64,000 nt of DNA from NCBI GenBank assembly GCA_036785705.1, contig JAWUZG010000160.1, forward strand, positions 558,001-622,000. The letters run 5' to 3'. Made by a program: the position numbers and the translations under genes. Shown piece after piece: positions 34,901-43,900 of this stretch. The stretch's first letter is position 1. The number at the start of each line of letters is the position of its first letter. The notes beneath the pieces were generated by a model. That model ran no database searches. It had not been told where the DNA came from and saw only the letters and a list, made by a program, of their open reading frames with translations. Source of the stretch: Acanthornis magna (lineage: Eukaryota; Chordata; Aves; Passeriformes; Acanthizidae).

Positions 34901-37079
34901 CCAGCAGCGCTCCACCACCACCGTGCCCTGGGGATGGGAAAATGGATAATGGGATCAGCCACCAGTGCTCCACCACCACCGTGCCCTGGGGAAACAGGCA
35001 AATGGGATAATGGGATCAGCCCCATGGGGACACCAGGATCGGCCCCATGGGGACAATGGCACTGGCCACCAGCACTCCACCATCACCGTGCCCTTGCCAA
35101 CAGGAGAACGGGATCAGCCCAACTGGGACACCGGGATCGGCCGGGATCAGCCCCACTGAAAACTGGGATTGACTGGGATCAGCCCTACTGGGACACTAGG
35201 ACTGGCCGGGATCGGCCCTGTGGGGATACCGGGATCAGCCACCAGCGCTCCACCACCACCATGCCCTGGGGAAACGGGAGAACGGGAGAACGGGATAACA
35301 GGATCAGCCCCACGGGGACACCAGGATGGGCCAGGATTGGCCCTACTGGGACACTGGGATCAGCCCCACTGGGAACTGGGATCGGCCCCACTGAGACACC
35401 AGGATTGGCCAGTATCAGCCCCACTGGAAACTGGGATCGGCTCCACTGGGAACCAGGATTGGCTGGGATCAGCCCCACTGGGAACTGGGATCGGCCCCAC
35501 TGGGACACCAGAAAAAGCCAAGATCGGTCCCACAGTGCATTCCAGAGGGTTCCAGAGGGGACCCGAGGGGAATGGGGGCACTGGGCAGCCCAGGGGGTGA
35601 GCTGGTGCTGACCCCAGGGTCCCTGCAGCCCCTGTCACCCCATAACCCCCCAGACCCCATAACCCTCCCATTATAGCCCCCAGACCCCATAACGCCCCAC
35701 TTACACCCCGATAATCCCTCATTATACTCCCTTAGATCACATAGCCCTCTCATTATAGCCCCCAGACCCCCTTAAGCCCCCCATTATGCCCCCACAGACC
35801 CCATAACTCTCCATTATAGCCCCCAGACCCCATAACCCCCCAGACCCTCTAGCCCCCCAACCCCATAACACTCCGAATTTACCCCCCAGGCCCTATAGCC
35901 CCTCAGACCCTATAGTTCCCCACTATCACCCAGACCCTATAACCCCCTCCTCCATAATCCCCTCACACTCTACAGCCCCCAGACCCTACAGCCCCCCACA
36001 CTACACCCTCCAGATCCCATAATGCCCCCCCACCAGACCCTCCCAGACCCCATAACCTACAGCCCCCCAGAAACCCCCAGACCCCATAACCTACCCCTTT
36101 ATAGCCTACTCAGAACCTCTAGGCCTCCCACTATAGCCCCCCCAGACCCCATAACCCCCAAACTTGCAGCCCCCCTGACCTCATAGCCCCCCATAACCCC
36201 CCCCAAAATCCCCCTCCGAATCCCCCCCTACACTTCTCAGCGGGGCAGTGTAGGATCTGGGGGGGCTATAGGTTCTGGGGGGTAGAGTGAGCGGGTTATG
36301 GGGTCTGGGGGGCCATAGTGGAGGAGTGTGGGGTTTGAGGGGTTAAAGGGGGCTGTGGGGTCTGGGAGGGCTATAATGTGCAGTGATGAGGTCTGGGGGG
36401 CTATAGTGAGGGGCTATGGGGTCTGGGAGGGTCGAGTGGGGTGTTATGGGGGGCTATGGGGTCAGGGGGGCTGCAAGTTGGGGGTTATGGGGTCTGGGGG
36501 GGCTATGGGGGGGGTTAGAGGTTCTGAGTAGGCTATAAAGGGGTAGGTTATGGGGTCTGGGGGTTTCTGGGGGGTTATAGTGAGGAGGTTATGGGGGTCT
36601 GTAGGGTCTGGGGGCTATAGTGAGGGGTTATGGGGTTTGGGGGGCTATAGAGTCTGGGGGGGCTACAATGGGGGAGGTTCTGGTCTCTGGGGGAGTATAA
36701 CGGGGGAGGTACTGGGGTCTGGGAGGGCATGGGAGAGTTTATAAGGTGCTATAGGGTCTGGGGGCTATAGGGGAGGGCAATGGGGTCTGGGGGGGGTACA
36801 GTGGGGTGGGCTATAGGGTCTTGAGAGAGGGTTTAATAGGGGGGCTTTATGGGTTTGCCTAAGGCCCCGGCCCGCCGCCCCCGGTACCGACCCTCGGCCG
36901 CCTGCCGGACCCCTCCCCCCTCACCCGGCTCAGGTTCAGGGCCCGTCCCGCCGCTCCCGGTACCGAGCCCTAGGAGCCCGGCCCCCGCCGCCACCCCCGG
37001 CCCCCGCCGCCCTCACCCGGCCATGGCTCAGGCTCAGGGCCCGGCTCAGCACCCGTCCCGCCGCCCCCGGGGCCAACAT
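19787..37079 (-). CDS. MRPL9: MRPL9, mitochondrial large-subunit ribosomal protein bL9m (complete)
   Basis: bL9m is a component of the 39S mitochondrial ribosomal subunit, encoded in the nucleus and imported into the matrix. Seven coding exons (63, 160, 125, 48, 102, 84 and 132 nt) join in phase to give 237 codons plus stop; the human protein is about 267. The N-terminus [20 protein letters not shown] has arginines and no acidic residues, fitting a targeting peptide. The L9 core follows: [54 protein letters not shown], then [20 protein letters not shown] and a C-terminal [11 protein letters not shown]. All segments are close to vertebrate MRPL9. The promoter is immediately upstream (37080-37330). 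The TDRKH polyadenylation signal is only about 290 bp from the start codon. Confidence 0.95.
19960..21410 (-). repeat. Eight dispersed copies of the MRPL9 exon 7 acceptor and start
   Basis: Copies of the acceptor and the codons for [11 protein letters not shown] begin at 20007, 20108, 20264, 20450, 20786, 20940, 21050 and 21404. All keep the AG. The spaces are filled with a 20-bp-like unit (caccccaaaaacagccctga). The copies decay with distance from the true exon. Confidence 0.88.
21420..22500. repeat. MRPL9 intron 6 arrays
   Basis: Bases 21420-21760 are variants of caccccaaaaccctctgggt. Bases 21765-22500 switch to G-rich variants of ggaattggggtgggaatggg and gtgtggggtgggtttggggt. No exon seen. 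Confidence 0.85.
22526..22609 (-). CDS. MRPL9: MRPL9 coding exon 6
   Basis: An 84-nt, phase-0 exon encodes [28 protein letters not shown], matching the human LPEEPITRWGEYWCEVT segment. Confidence 0.95.
22620..23590. repeat. MRPL9 intron 5 array
   Basis: About 40 copies of a 20-bp unit (aatgtggcaccaggacccca, drifting to aatatgggattgggacccca) run from 22620 to 23230. Degenerate relatives continue to 23590. Confidence 0.87.
23599..23835 (-). repeat. Two partial copies of MRPL9 exon 5 with donors
   Basis: Copies at 23599-23678 and 23756-23835 carry the exon 5 codons from [10 protein letters not shown] to the donor gtgagc. Using the AG inside CTCGAG, each reads as a 69-nt phase-0 exon (23599-23667 and 23756-23824) preceded by a T-rich tract. 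Both are open. They are separated by aaaaaccccaaaaatcccaa filler. Confidence 0.85.
23935..24036 (-). CDS. MRPL9: MRPL9 coding exon 5
   Basis: A 102-nt, phase-0 exon encodes [20 protein letters not shown] and [14 protein letters not shown]. Two partial copies of its 3' part with donors lie downstream in intron 5. Confidence 0.95.
24045..26040. repeat. MRPL9 intron 4 G/T-rich array
   Basis: About 2 kb of variants of gatttggggtcagatttggg, arranged in higher-order blocks with gtggggcacagggtttgggg. The plus strand is G-rich and the transcript strand C/A-rich. No exon seen. Confidence 0.88.
26043..26090 (-). CDS. MRPL9: MRPL9 coding exon 4
   Basis: A 48-nt exon encodes [16 protein letters not shown]. 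The acceptor is cctacag and the donor gtgagc, phase 0 on both sides. It aligns with the human LEKIQTKAGEA region. Confidence 0.88.
26095..30185. repeat. MRPL9 intron 3 purine-rich array (4.1 kb)
   Basis: About 4 kb of variants of a 30-40 bp unit built from aaatgagatttaagagggga and aatggagaagaaa. The plus strand is mostly A and G, so the transcript is pyrimidine-rich with repeated ttttcttctcc and ctcttaaatctc motifs. Confidence 0.9.
30188..30312 (-). CDS. MRPL9: MRPL9 coding exon 3
   Basis: The exon encodes [40 protein letters not shown] and RQ. It contains the L9 signature-like region [11 protein letters not shown]. It enters in phase 1 and leaves in phase 0. Confidence 0.95.
30313..31420. 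repeat. MRPL9 intron 2 array A
   Basis: Variants of gggaaaattcaggggaaa (14-18 bp). A 552-codon plus-strand open frame over it is a repeat artefact rich in Lys, Gly and Glu. Confidence 0.9.
31440..32180. repeat. MRPL9 intron 2 array B
   Basis: Variants of a 16-17 bp unit, aattccatgaaatttaacag. It is AT-rich compared with the rest of the window. Confidence 0.9.
32190..32890. repeat. MRPL9 intron 2 array C (long period)
   Basis: Four diverged copies of a 190-210 bp block contain gggaattctgccttttccct, tgtggaaaagggaaaaa and gaaatagatccctgttcctg. No coding potential recognised. Confidence 0.75.
32900..34205. repeat. MRPL9 intron 2 array D
   Basis: About 30 copies of a 35-45 bp unit (gggaattcctgggccaggaa plus agggctgggaatgag) extend up to the exon 2 donor. 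Confidence 0.9.
34220..34379 (-). CDS. MRPL9: MRPL9 coding exon 2 (L9 N-terminal domain)
   Basis: The exon encodes [40 protein letters not shown] and [13 protein letters not shown]. The acceptor is ccgcag and the donor gtgagt. Eight copies of its acceptor and first codons lie upstream at 34475-35270. Confidence 0.95.
34395..35560 (-). repeat. MRPL9 intron 1 array with eight exon 2 acceptor copies
   Basis: Copies of the exon 2 acceptor and GTVVVERCW codons start at 34503, 34611, 34743, 34843, 34927, 34985, 35092 and 35265. Early copies alternate with gggataacgggagaacggga filler, later ones with ccccactgggacaccaggat. The acceptor AG is kept in all eight. Confidence 0.88.
35600..36850. repeat. 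C-rich and G-rich mirror arrays around the inverted repeat
   Basis: Bases 35640-36235 are C-rich (ccccagaccccataaccccc). Bases 36245-36845 are the G-rich complement (ggggttatggggtctggggg). The polarity switch at about 36240 marks the centre of the palindromic arrangement. Confidence 0.85.
36062..36576. repeat. Long inverted repeat in MRPL9 intron 1
   Basis: The left arm (about 36062-36199) is nearly the exact reverse complement of the right arm (about 36442-36576), roughly 90% or better by eye. The spacer is about 240 bp. Diagnostic blocks are gttctgagtaggctataaag on the right and its complement on the left. Weaker inverted similarity continues outward to about 35630 and 36850. Confidence 0.85.
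37017..37079 (-). CDS. MRPL9: MRPL9 coding exon 1 (targeting peptide)
   Basis: The exon encodes [21 protein letters not shown]. The donor is gtgagg and it leaves in phase 0, which fits exon 2 starting GTVVVERC; the mammalian protein has RGTVIVER at this join. A second in-frame ATG downstream would remove the targeting sequence, so the first is preferred. Confidence 0.85.
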
Positions 37080-37330
37080 GGCGGCCCCGCTCCCTCACGG
37101 CGCCCGAGGACCCCGCGGTGCCCGCACTGCGCCTGCGCAGAGCCCGCGCGGGGCTGCCCCTGGCGCGCCTGCGCGGGACGCACACACCGGGGTTGGCGGC
37201 GGTACACGAGGACCCCCCCAGGGGCTGCCCCTGGCGCGCCTGCGCGGGACGCACACAGCGGGGTCGGCGGCGGCGCGCAAGGACCCCAGCGGGGGCTGCC
37301 TGCGGCGCGCCTGCGCCCGGTGCCCACCGG
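37080..37330 (-). promoter_or_regulatory. MRPL9: MRPL9 promoter with tandem NRF1-like sites
   Basis: Four gcgcctgcgc cores lie at 37129-37138 (in tgcgcctgcgca, one base from the NRF1 consensus), 37165-37174, 37236-37245 and 37307-37316. The last three are 71 bp apart, one per copy of a 71-bp repeat. NRF1 is known to drive many nuclear genes for mitochondrial proteins. The block lies directly upstream of the MRPL9 start codon in a CpG island. Confidence 0.65.
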
Positions 37331-37371
37331 GAGCCGCCGTGGCGGGGACGGAGCGCTGAGAAACCTTCAAC

Positions 37372-37377
37372 TTTATT
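37372..37377 (-). terminator. TDRKH: TDRKH polyadenylation signal
   Basis: The minus strand reads AATAAA (plus tttatt), 563 bp after the TDRKH stop codon. Cleavage would fall near 37350-37360, leaving about 270 bp to the MRPL9 start codon. Confidence 0.75.
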
Positions 37378-37939
37378 AACTCAGAACCACAAATAGTGCA
37401 ACGAAACGGCAAAACAAGGCGAGGGAACCGGGAATTCCCGGTAACGGAAAGGGGCACCGCCGGCCCTCGGCCCCGGCGTGTCGTGTCCCGACAAGAGGCA
37501 CAAGCGGAGATCCCCGCGATTTGTCGGTGCGGCCTCCCGGGGGGCTCCGGAGAGGGGATTGCACGTGGTGGTGGCACCGGGAGCTGCTCCAGGTCACCCG
37601 GATGGGGACACCGGGAGCAGCTCCATGGTGGCACTGGGAGCAGCTCCCGCTCACCGGGATAGGGTGACCGGGAGCAGCTCCAGGTCACCTGGATGGGGTC
37701 ACCGAGGACACCGGGAGCAGCTCCCGCTCACCGGGATGGGGTCACCGGGAGCAGCTCCAGGTCACTTTGATGGGGTCAACGGCGTCAGTGGCAGTGGCTC
37801 CAGGTCCCCTCAAGGGTGGCACCGGGAGCAGCTCCCAGTCACCGTGATGGTGGCACTGGGAATGGCTCCAGGTCACCGTGATGGGGTCACCGGGAGCAGC
37901 TCCCAGTCACTGTGATGGTGGCACCGGGCATAGGCAGCT
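37378..37939 (-). other. TDRKH: TDRKH 3' UTR with minisatellite
   Basis: The region runs from the stop codon to the AATAAA signal. Bases 37570-37930 contain about ten variants of a 35-bp unit (caccgggagcagctccaggt plus caccgtgatggggt). Bases 37385-37560 are unique. Confidence 0.7.
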
Positions 37940-37983
37940 TCAGGTGACAGTGACAGCATCCCCGGGCACCGGGGCGGTGACAT
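37940..37983 (-). CDS. TDRKH: TDRKH coding exon 12 (C-terminus and stop)
   Basis: After a cccacag acceptor the exon encodes DVTAPVPGDAVTVT and stops with TGA at 37942-37940. Conservation with mammals is low, so the assignment rests on the splice site, phase and the downstream AATAAA. Confidence 0.75.
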
Positions 37984-40900
37984 CTGTGGGAGCGGGAGAG
38001 GTCACAGGGGGGGGTCCCAATAGCATTCCCGGGGTAGGGAACGCTCCCAGCTGGGACACACTGGGAACGGTGTCACCAGGAATGGTGTCACCGGGAATGG
38101 TGTCACCGGGAACGGTGTCACCGGGAATGGTGTCACCAGGACGTGCCGGGCTCACCGGGCAGGCTGAGGCAGGACGGGGTCCCGGGGGTGTCCCCAGAGC
38201 TGTCCCCAGGGCTCTGTGGGGTCCCAGGCTCCGCCAGGCTTGGGATGGAGACACAGCCGAGGTTTTCCTGCCCGGGAAAAGCGGGATGAGCCCTCCGGGG
38301 ACACCGGGACCAGACCGGGGGACCGAACACTGGGACAGGACACCGGGACTGGACACCAGGACCGGGCATCAGGACAGGACACCGGGACCGGACCGGGGGA
38401 CAGGACACCGGGATCGGACACTGGGACGGGACACCAGGACCGGACCCAGGGACCGGACACTGGGACAGGACACCGGAACCAGACACCAGGACCAGGACAG
38501 GACACTGGGACAGGACACCAGGAGTGGACACTGGGACCGGACACCGGGACAGGACACCGGGACCGGACAGCACACCGGGACCGGACACCGGGACCAGGAC
38601 CGGACCCTGGGAGTGGACACTGGGACCGGTCCCTGGGACAGGACATTGGGACCAGACCCCAGGAGTGGACACCAGGACAGGACACCGGGACCAGGACAGG
38701 ACACCAAGACAGGACACCGGGATCGGACACCGGGACAGGACACTGGGACTAGGACAGGACACCGGGACAGGACACTGGGACCAGACCCCGGGACCGGGGG
38801 GGGGACGGGGTCAGCTCACCGGGGGCTCCTCGGCAGGCACGGCGTAGCCCAAACGCACCAACTCTGCTCCCACGTCCAGGGTCTGTGGGGACACCAGGAA
38901 TGGGGACAGGGGACAATGGGCTGTCACCTGCCCGGGACCAGGGAATGCTGGGAACTGGGGACAGGGGACAATGGGGGGACAGGGGACAATGGGGTCTCAC
39001 TTACCTGGGAGTAGGGAATGCTGGGAATGGGGACAGGGGACAATGGGGGACAGGGGACAGCAGGGTGTCACATGCCCGGGAGCAGGGAATGCTGGGAACG
39101 CCAGGAGTTGGGGTGAGGGGACAACGATGAGCTCAGGGACACTGGGAATGGGGCCAGGGGACAATGAGGGGTTCAGGGGACACTGGGGGACTCAGGGAAT
39201 GGTGAGAGTGGGGCCAGGGGACAATGGGGGCTCAGGGGACACCAGGAATGGGGCAAGGGGACAGTTGGAGGCTCAGGGGTCAGTGGGAATGGGGCCAGGG
39301 GACAATGGGGGCTCAAGGGACACCAGGAATGGGGCCAGGGGACAGTTGGGGGAACAGGGCCAGGGGACAATGAGGACTCAGGGAATGGTGAGAGTGAGGC
39401 CAGGGGACAATGTGGGACTCAGGGGTCACTGGGAACAGGGCTGGGGACAGTGGGGGACTCAGGGGTCACCAGGAACAGGGCCAGGTGACAATGGGGAATC
39501 AGGGGTCTCTGGGAATGGGGCCAGGGAACAAGGGGGGGCTCAGTGGACAATGGGGGCTCACCTGGCTATGGAGCTGGGAATGCTGGGAATTGGGTTGAGG
39601 GGACAATGGGGACTCACCAGGGGTCACCAGGAATGGGGCCAGGGGACAAGGAGGGACTCAGGGGACACTGGGAACAGGGCTGGGGACGTTGGGGACACAC
39701 CTGGCCGTGCAGCTGGGTGAAGAGCTGGACGCTGGGCCGGGGGCAGAGGCCACAGTGGCTGTAGCTGCAGATCCGCGCTCAGGGGACACGGGGACACCGG
39801 GGCCATGGAAGGGGACACGGGGACAATGGGGACTCAGGGGACAATGGAGGCTCAGGGGACACCGGGAACAGGCCAGGGGACAATGGGGACATTGGGGACA
39901 CACCTGGCCATGCAGCTGGGTGAAGAGCTGGACGCTGGGCCGAGGGCAGAGGCCGCAGTGGCTGTAGCTGCAGATCCGCGCCACCAGCGGCGTCCATTGG
40001 GCACAGTGCGTCAGGCGGTCAAACTCGTCCAGAGCCTCCTCCGGCCACGTGTCCCCTGCGGAGAGGGGACAGCGGGGTCACGGGAGGGGACACGGGGACA
40101 GCGGGGGCACGGGAGAGGACACGGGGACAGTGGGGTCATGGGAGGGGACACGGGGACACGGGAGGGGACACAGGGACAGCGGGGGCATGGGAGGGGACAC
40201 GGGGACAGTGGGGTCATGGGAGGGGACACAGGAGGGGACAGGGCCACCCCAGCTCAGGGGACTCCGGGGGCTGGGTGACACAAGGGGGGACAGGGCCACC
40301 CCCCACTCAGGGGACATGGGGACAGCGGGGTCACGGGAGGGGACAGGGCCACCCCCACTCAGGGGACACGGGTCACAGGAGGGGACAGGGCCATCCCCGC
40401 TCAGGTGACACAGGATGGAGACAGGGCCGTGTCCCACCCCCGCTCAGGTGACACAAGAGGGGACAGGGCCGTGTCCCACCCCGCAGTGACATCAGGGACA
40501 GGGCAGTGTCCCACCCCCACTCAGGCAACACCGGAGGCTGGGTGACACAAGGGGGGACAAGGCCATGTCCCACCCCCGCTCAGGTGACACCGGGGACACC
40601 AGGGGTCACAGGATGAGGACAAGGCCATGTCCCACCCCCCCCCCCCCCCCCCGCTCAGGTGGGGACAGGGCCGTGTCCCACCCTGCGCAGGTGACACTGG
40701 GGGGACCAGGGGTCACAGGATGAGGACAGGGCAGTGTCCCACCCCTGCTCAGGTGACACCAGGGACACCAGGGGTCACAGGATGAGGACAGGGCAGTGTC
40801 CCACCCTGCGCAGGTGACACCAGGGGCTGGAATGTCCCATACAGGGACAGGGCCGTGTCCCCACTCACCATTGGGGACAATCCCGGCCAGGCTGCACTCG

Positions 40901-43900
40901 ATGGCCTGGAAGGGCAGGCTCAGGAAGTCACTCCTGCAAGGATACAGGATGGGGACATTATCCTGAGATTGTCACCCCCCTGTCACCCCCTGGACACGGT
41001 GGGGACATGGGGGGGACACAGAGGGGGGGCAGGCTCAGGAAAGTCACTCCCGGAAGGACACAGGTGAGGGGACATTATCCTGGAAATGTCCCTGCCGTCC
41101 ATCATCCCGGGAATGTCATCCCCTGTCCCCACCTATCCATCATCCCGGGAATGTCACCCCTGTCCCCTATCCCGGGAATGTCCCCCTGTCCCTTACCCGG
41201 GAATGTCCCCCCATCCGTTACCCGAGGAAATGTCCCCCACTGTCCCATCCCAGGAATGTCCCCTGTCCCCTATTCCAGGAATGTCCCCCCTGTCTCCTAC
41301 CCCGGGAACGTCCCCCTGTCCCCTGTCCTGGGAATGTCACCCTGTCCATCATTTCAGGAATGTCCCTCCTGTCCCTTACCCAGGAATGTCCCCCTGTCCC
41401 CCCATCCCAGGAACGTCCCCCTGTCCCCTATCCTGGAAATGTCCCCCATCCCAGGAAGGTCCCCCTGTCCCCAGAATGTCCCCTGTCCCACCTGAGGGCC
41501 CGCAGTGCCTCGGGCGGGGCCTCGCCGTTGTCCCCAAAGTCCACATAGTAGAGGTCCAGGTGGCCATTGTCCAGTGTCCCCAGGACCCGCGCGCGGTACC
41601 ACTCGCCATCGTCCAGGTACGGAGCGGCCACAATGGCCCCGGCGTGCAGGGACGGCGGTGGCACCTGGGGACACGGGACAGTCAGGGGGGACGGGGGGGG
41701 CACAGCAGGGACACGGGGGAGATGCAGGGGGGAAACAGAGGGGACACGGGGGGACACACAGGGGACACAGACGGCACTCATGGTAGGGCTGCTCTGGTGG
41801 AAGTGGCCTAGCTCGGCTGTGAGGGACATGGGGGGACACACAGGGGACACGTAGGACACACAGGTGACACAGATGGACAGAGCTGACACAAGTGACACAC
41901 AGGTGACACAGATGGATGGAAGTGACACACAGGTGACACACGGGGACACACAGTGACTCACGGGGTCACTGCTCTGGTAGAACAGCCCCATCTCAGCGGT
42001 CAGCTTGTCCAGCTGCAGGGACAGGGGTGACACAGATGGACACAGAGGTGACACAGAGGTGACACAGATGGACACAGGGGTGACACAGGGGTGACAATGT
42101 GACTCACGGGGTCACTGCTCTGGTAGAAGAGCCCCATCTTGGTGGTCAGCTTGCCCAGCTGCAGGGACAGGGGGGACACAGATGGACACAGATGGATAGA
42201 GATGACACACAGGGACACAGATGGACACAGAGGTGACACACAGGTGACACACAGGTGAGACAGTGACTCACGGGGTCACTGCTCTGGTAGAACAGCCCCA
42301 TCTCTGCGGTCAGCTTGCCCAGCTGCAGGGACAGGGGTGACACAGATGACACAGAGATGAATACAAGGACACAGATGGACACAGGGGTGACAGAGATGGA
42401 CAGAGGTGACACACAGAGGTGACACAGTGACTCACGGGGTCACTGCTCTGGTAGAATAGCCCCATCTCAGCGGTCAGCTTGTCCAGCTGCAGGGACAGGG
42501 GTGACACAGATGCACACAGATGGACACAGATGGACACAGATGGACACAGATGGACACACAGAGGTGACACAGATGGATGGAAGTGACACACAGGTGACAC
42601 AGTGACTCACAGGGTCGCTGCTCTGGTAGAACAGCCCCATCTCGGCGGTCAGCTTGTCCAGCTGCAGGGACAGGGGGTGACACAGATGGACACAGATGGA
42701 CACAGGAGTGACACAGATGGGACACACAGTGACACAGATGGACACAGGTGACACAGAGGTGACACAGGTGACACAGTGACTCACGGGGTCACTGCTCTGG
42801 TAGAAGAGCCCCATCTCGGCGGTCAGCTTGTCCAGCTGCAGGCTGCGGCTGCCCAGGATTTGGATCCAGAAGTGCCCGGGGCTCTCGGCCGCTGACACGT
42901 ACACCTCCAGGTGCTCGTCCGCGGGGAAGCTGAAATCTGGGCTGGGCACTGCGGGGTGAGGGGAACCACAAATCAGCACAAAATGTCATAAAATCACCCA
43001 AAATTGCCACAAAATCCCACTGGGAAAGGCACAGCATAGGGGAAACCCCAAATCAGCACAAAATGTCACAAAATCGCCACAAAAATCACCACAAAATCAC
43101 CACAAAATCCCACTGGGAAAGGCACGGCATAGGGCAAACCCCAAATCAGCACAAAATGTCACAAAATCGCCACAAAAATCGCCACAAAATCACCCAAAAT
43201 CCACAAAATTCCATAAAATAACCACAAAAGGTCACAAAAGATCACAAAATCACCCAAAATCAGCACAAACTCACCCCAAAATCACCACAAAATCCCACAA
43301 AATCACCCCAACATCACCCAAAATCCCACAAAATCACCCAAAATCACCCAAAAGCCTATGAAATTCCACAAAATCACCACAAAATCCCACTGGGAAAGAC
43401 ACGGGATGGGGAGAACCCCAAATCACCACAAAATCACCACAAAAATCCCACAAAATCACCCAAAATCCTACAAAATTCCACAAAATCACCACAAAATATC
43501 ACAAAATTCCATAAAATCACCACAAAATCCCCATAAAAGATCACAAAATACCACAGAATTCCACAAAATCACCCAAAATCACCATAAAATCACCCCAAAT
43601 CACCACAAAATCCCACAAAATGCCACTAGATCCCACTGGGAAAGGCAGGGCATGGGGGAAACCCCAAATCAGCACAGAATCACCACAAAAATTGCCCAAA
43701 ATCACCACAAAATCGCCACAATATCCCCCAATATCCCCCCAAAATCCCACAAAAACACCCAAAAGCCTACAAAATTCCACAAAATCCGCAGAAAATGACC
43801 ACAAAATCACCCAAACCCCACAAAATCCCACTGGGAAAGGCATGGCATAGGGGAAGCCCCGAATCACCACAAAATGTCACAAAATCACCACAAAATCGCC

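Noticed and set aside
37078..37359. Plus-strand frame starting [11 protein letters not shown], like a mitochondrial protein start
   Set aside because: It is antisense to MRPL9 exon 1 and the promoter repeat; the true MRPL9 start is on the minus strand and joins in phase to exon 2.
37080..37370. OAZ3 between TDRKH and MRPL9
   Set aside because: The gap is about 0.3 kb of promoter repeat; no antizyme sequence in any frame.
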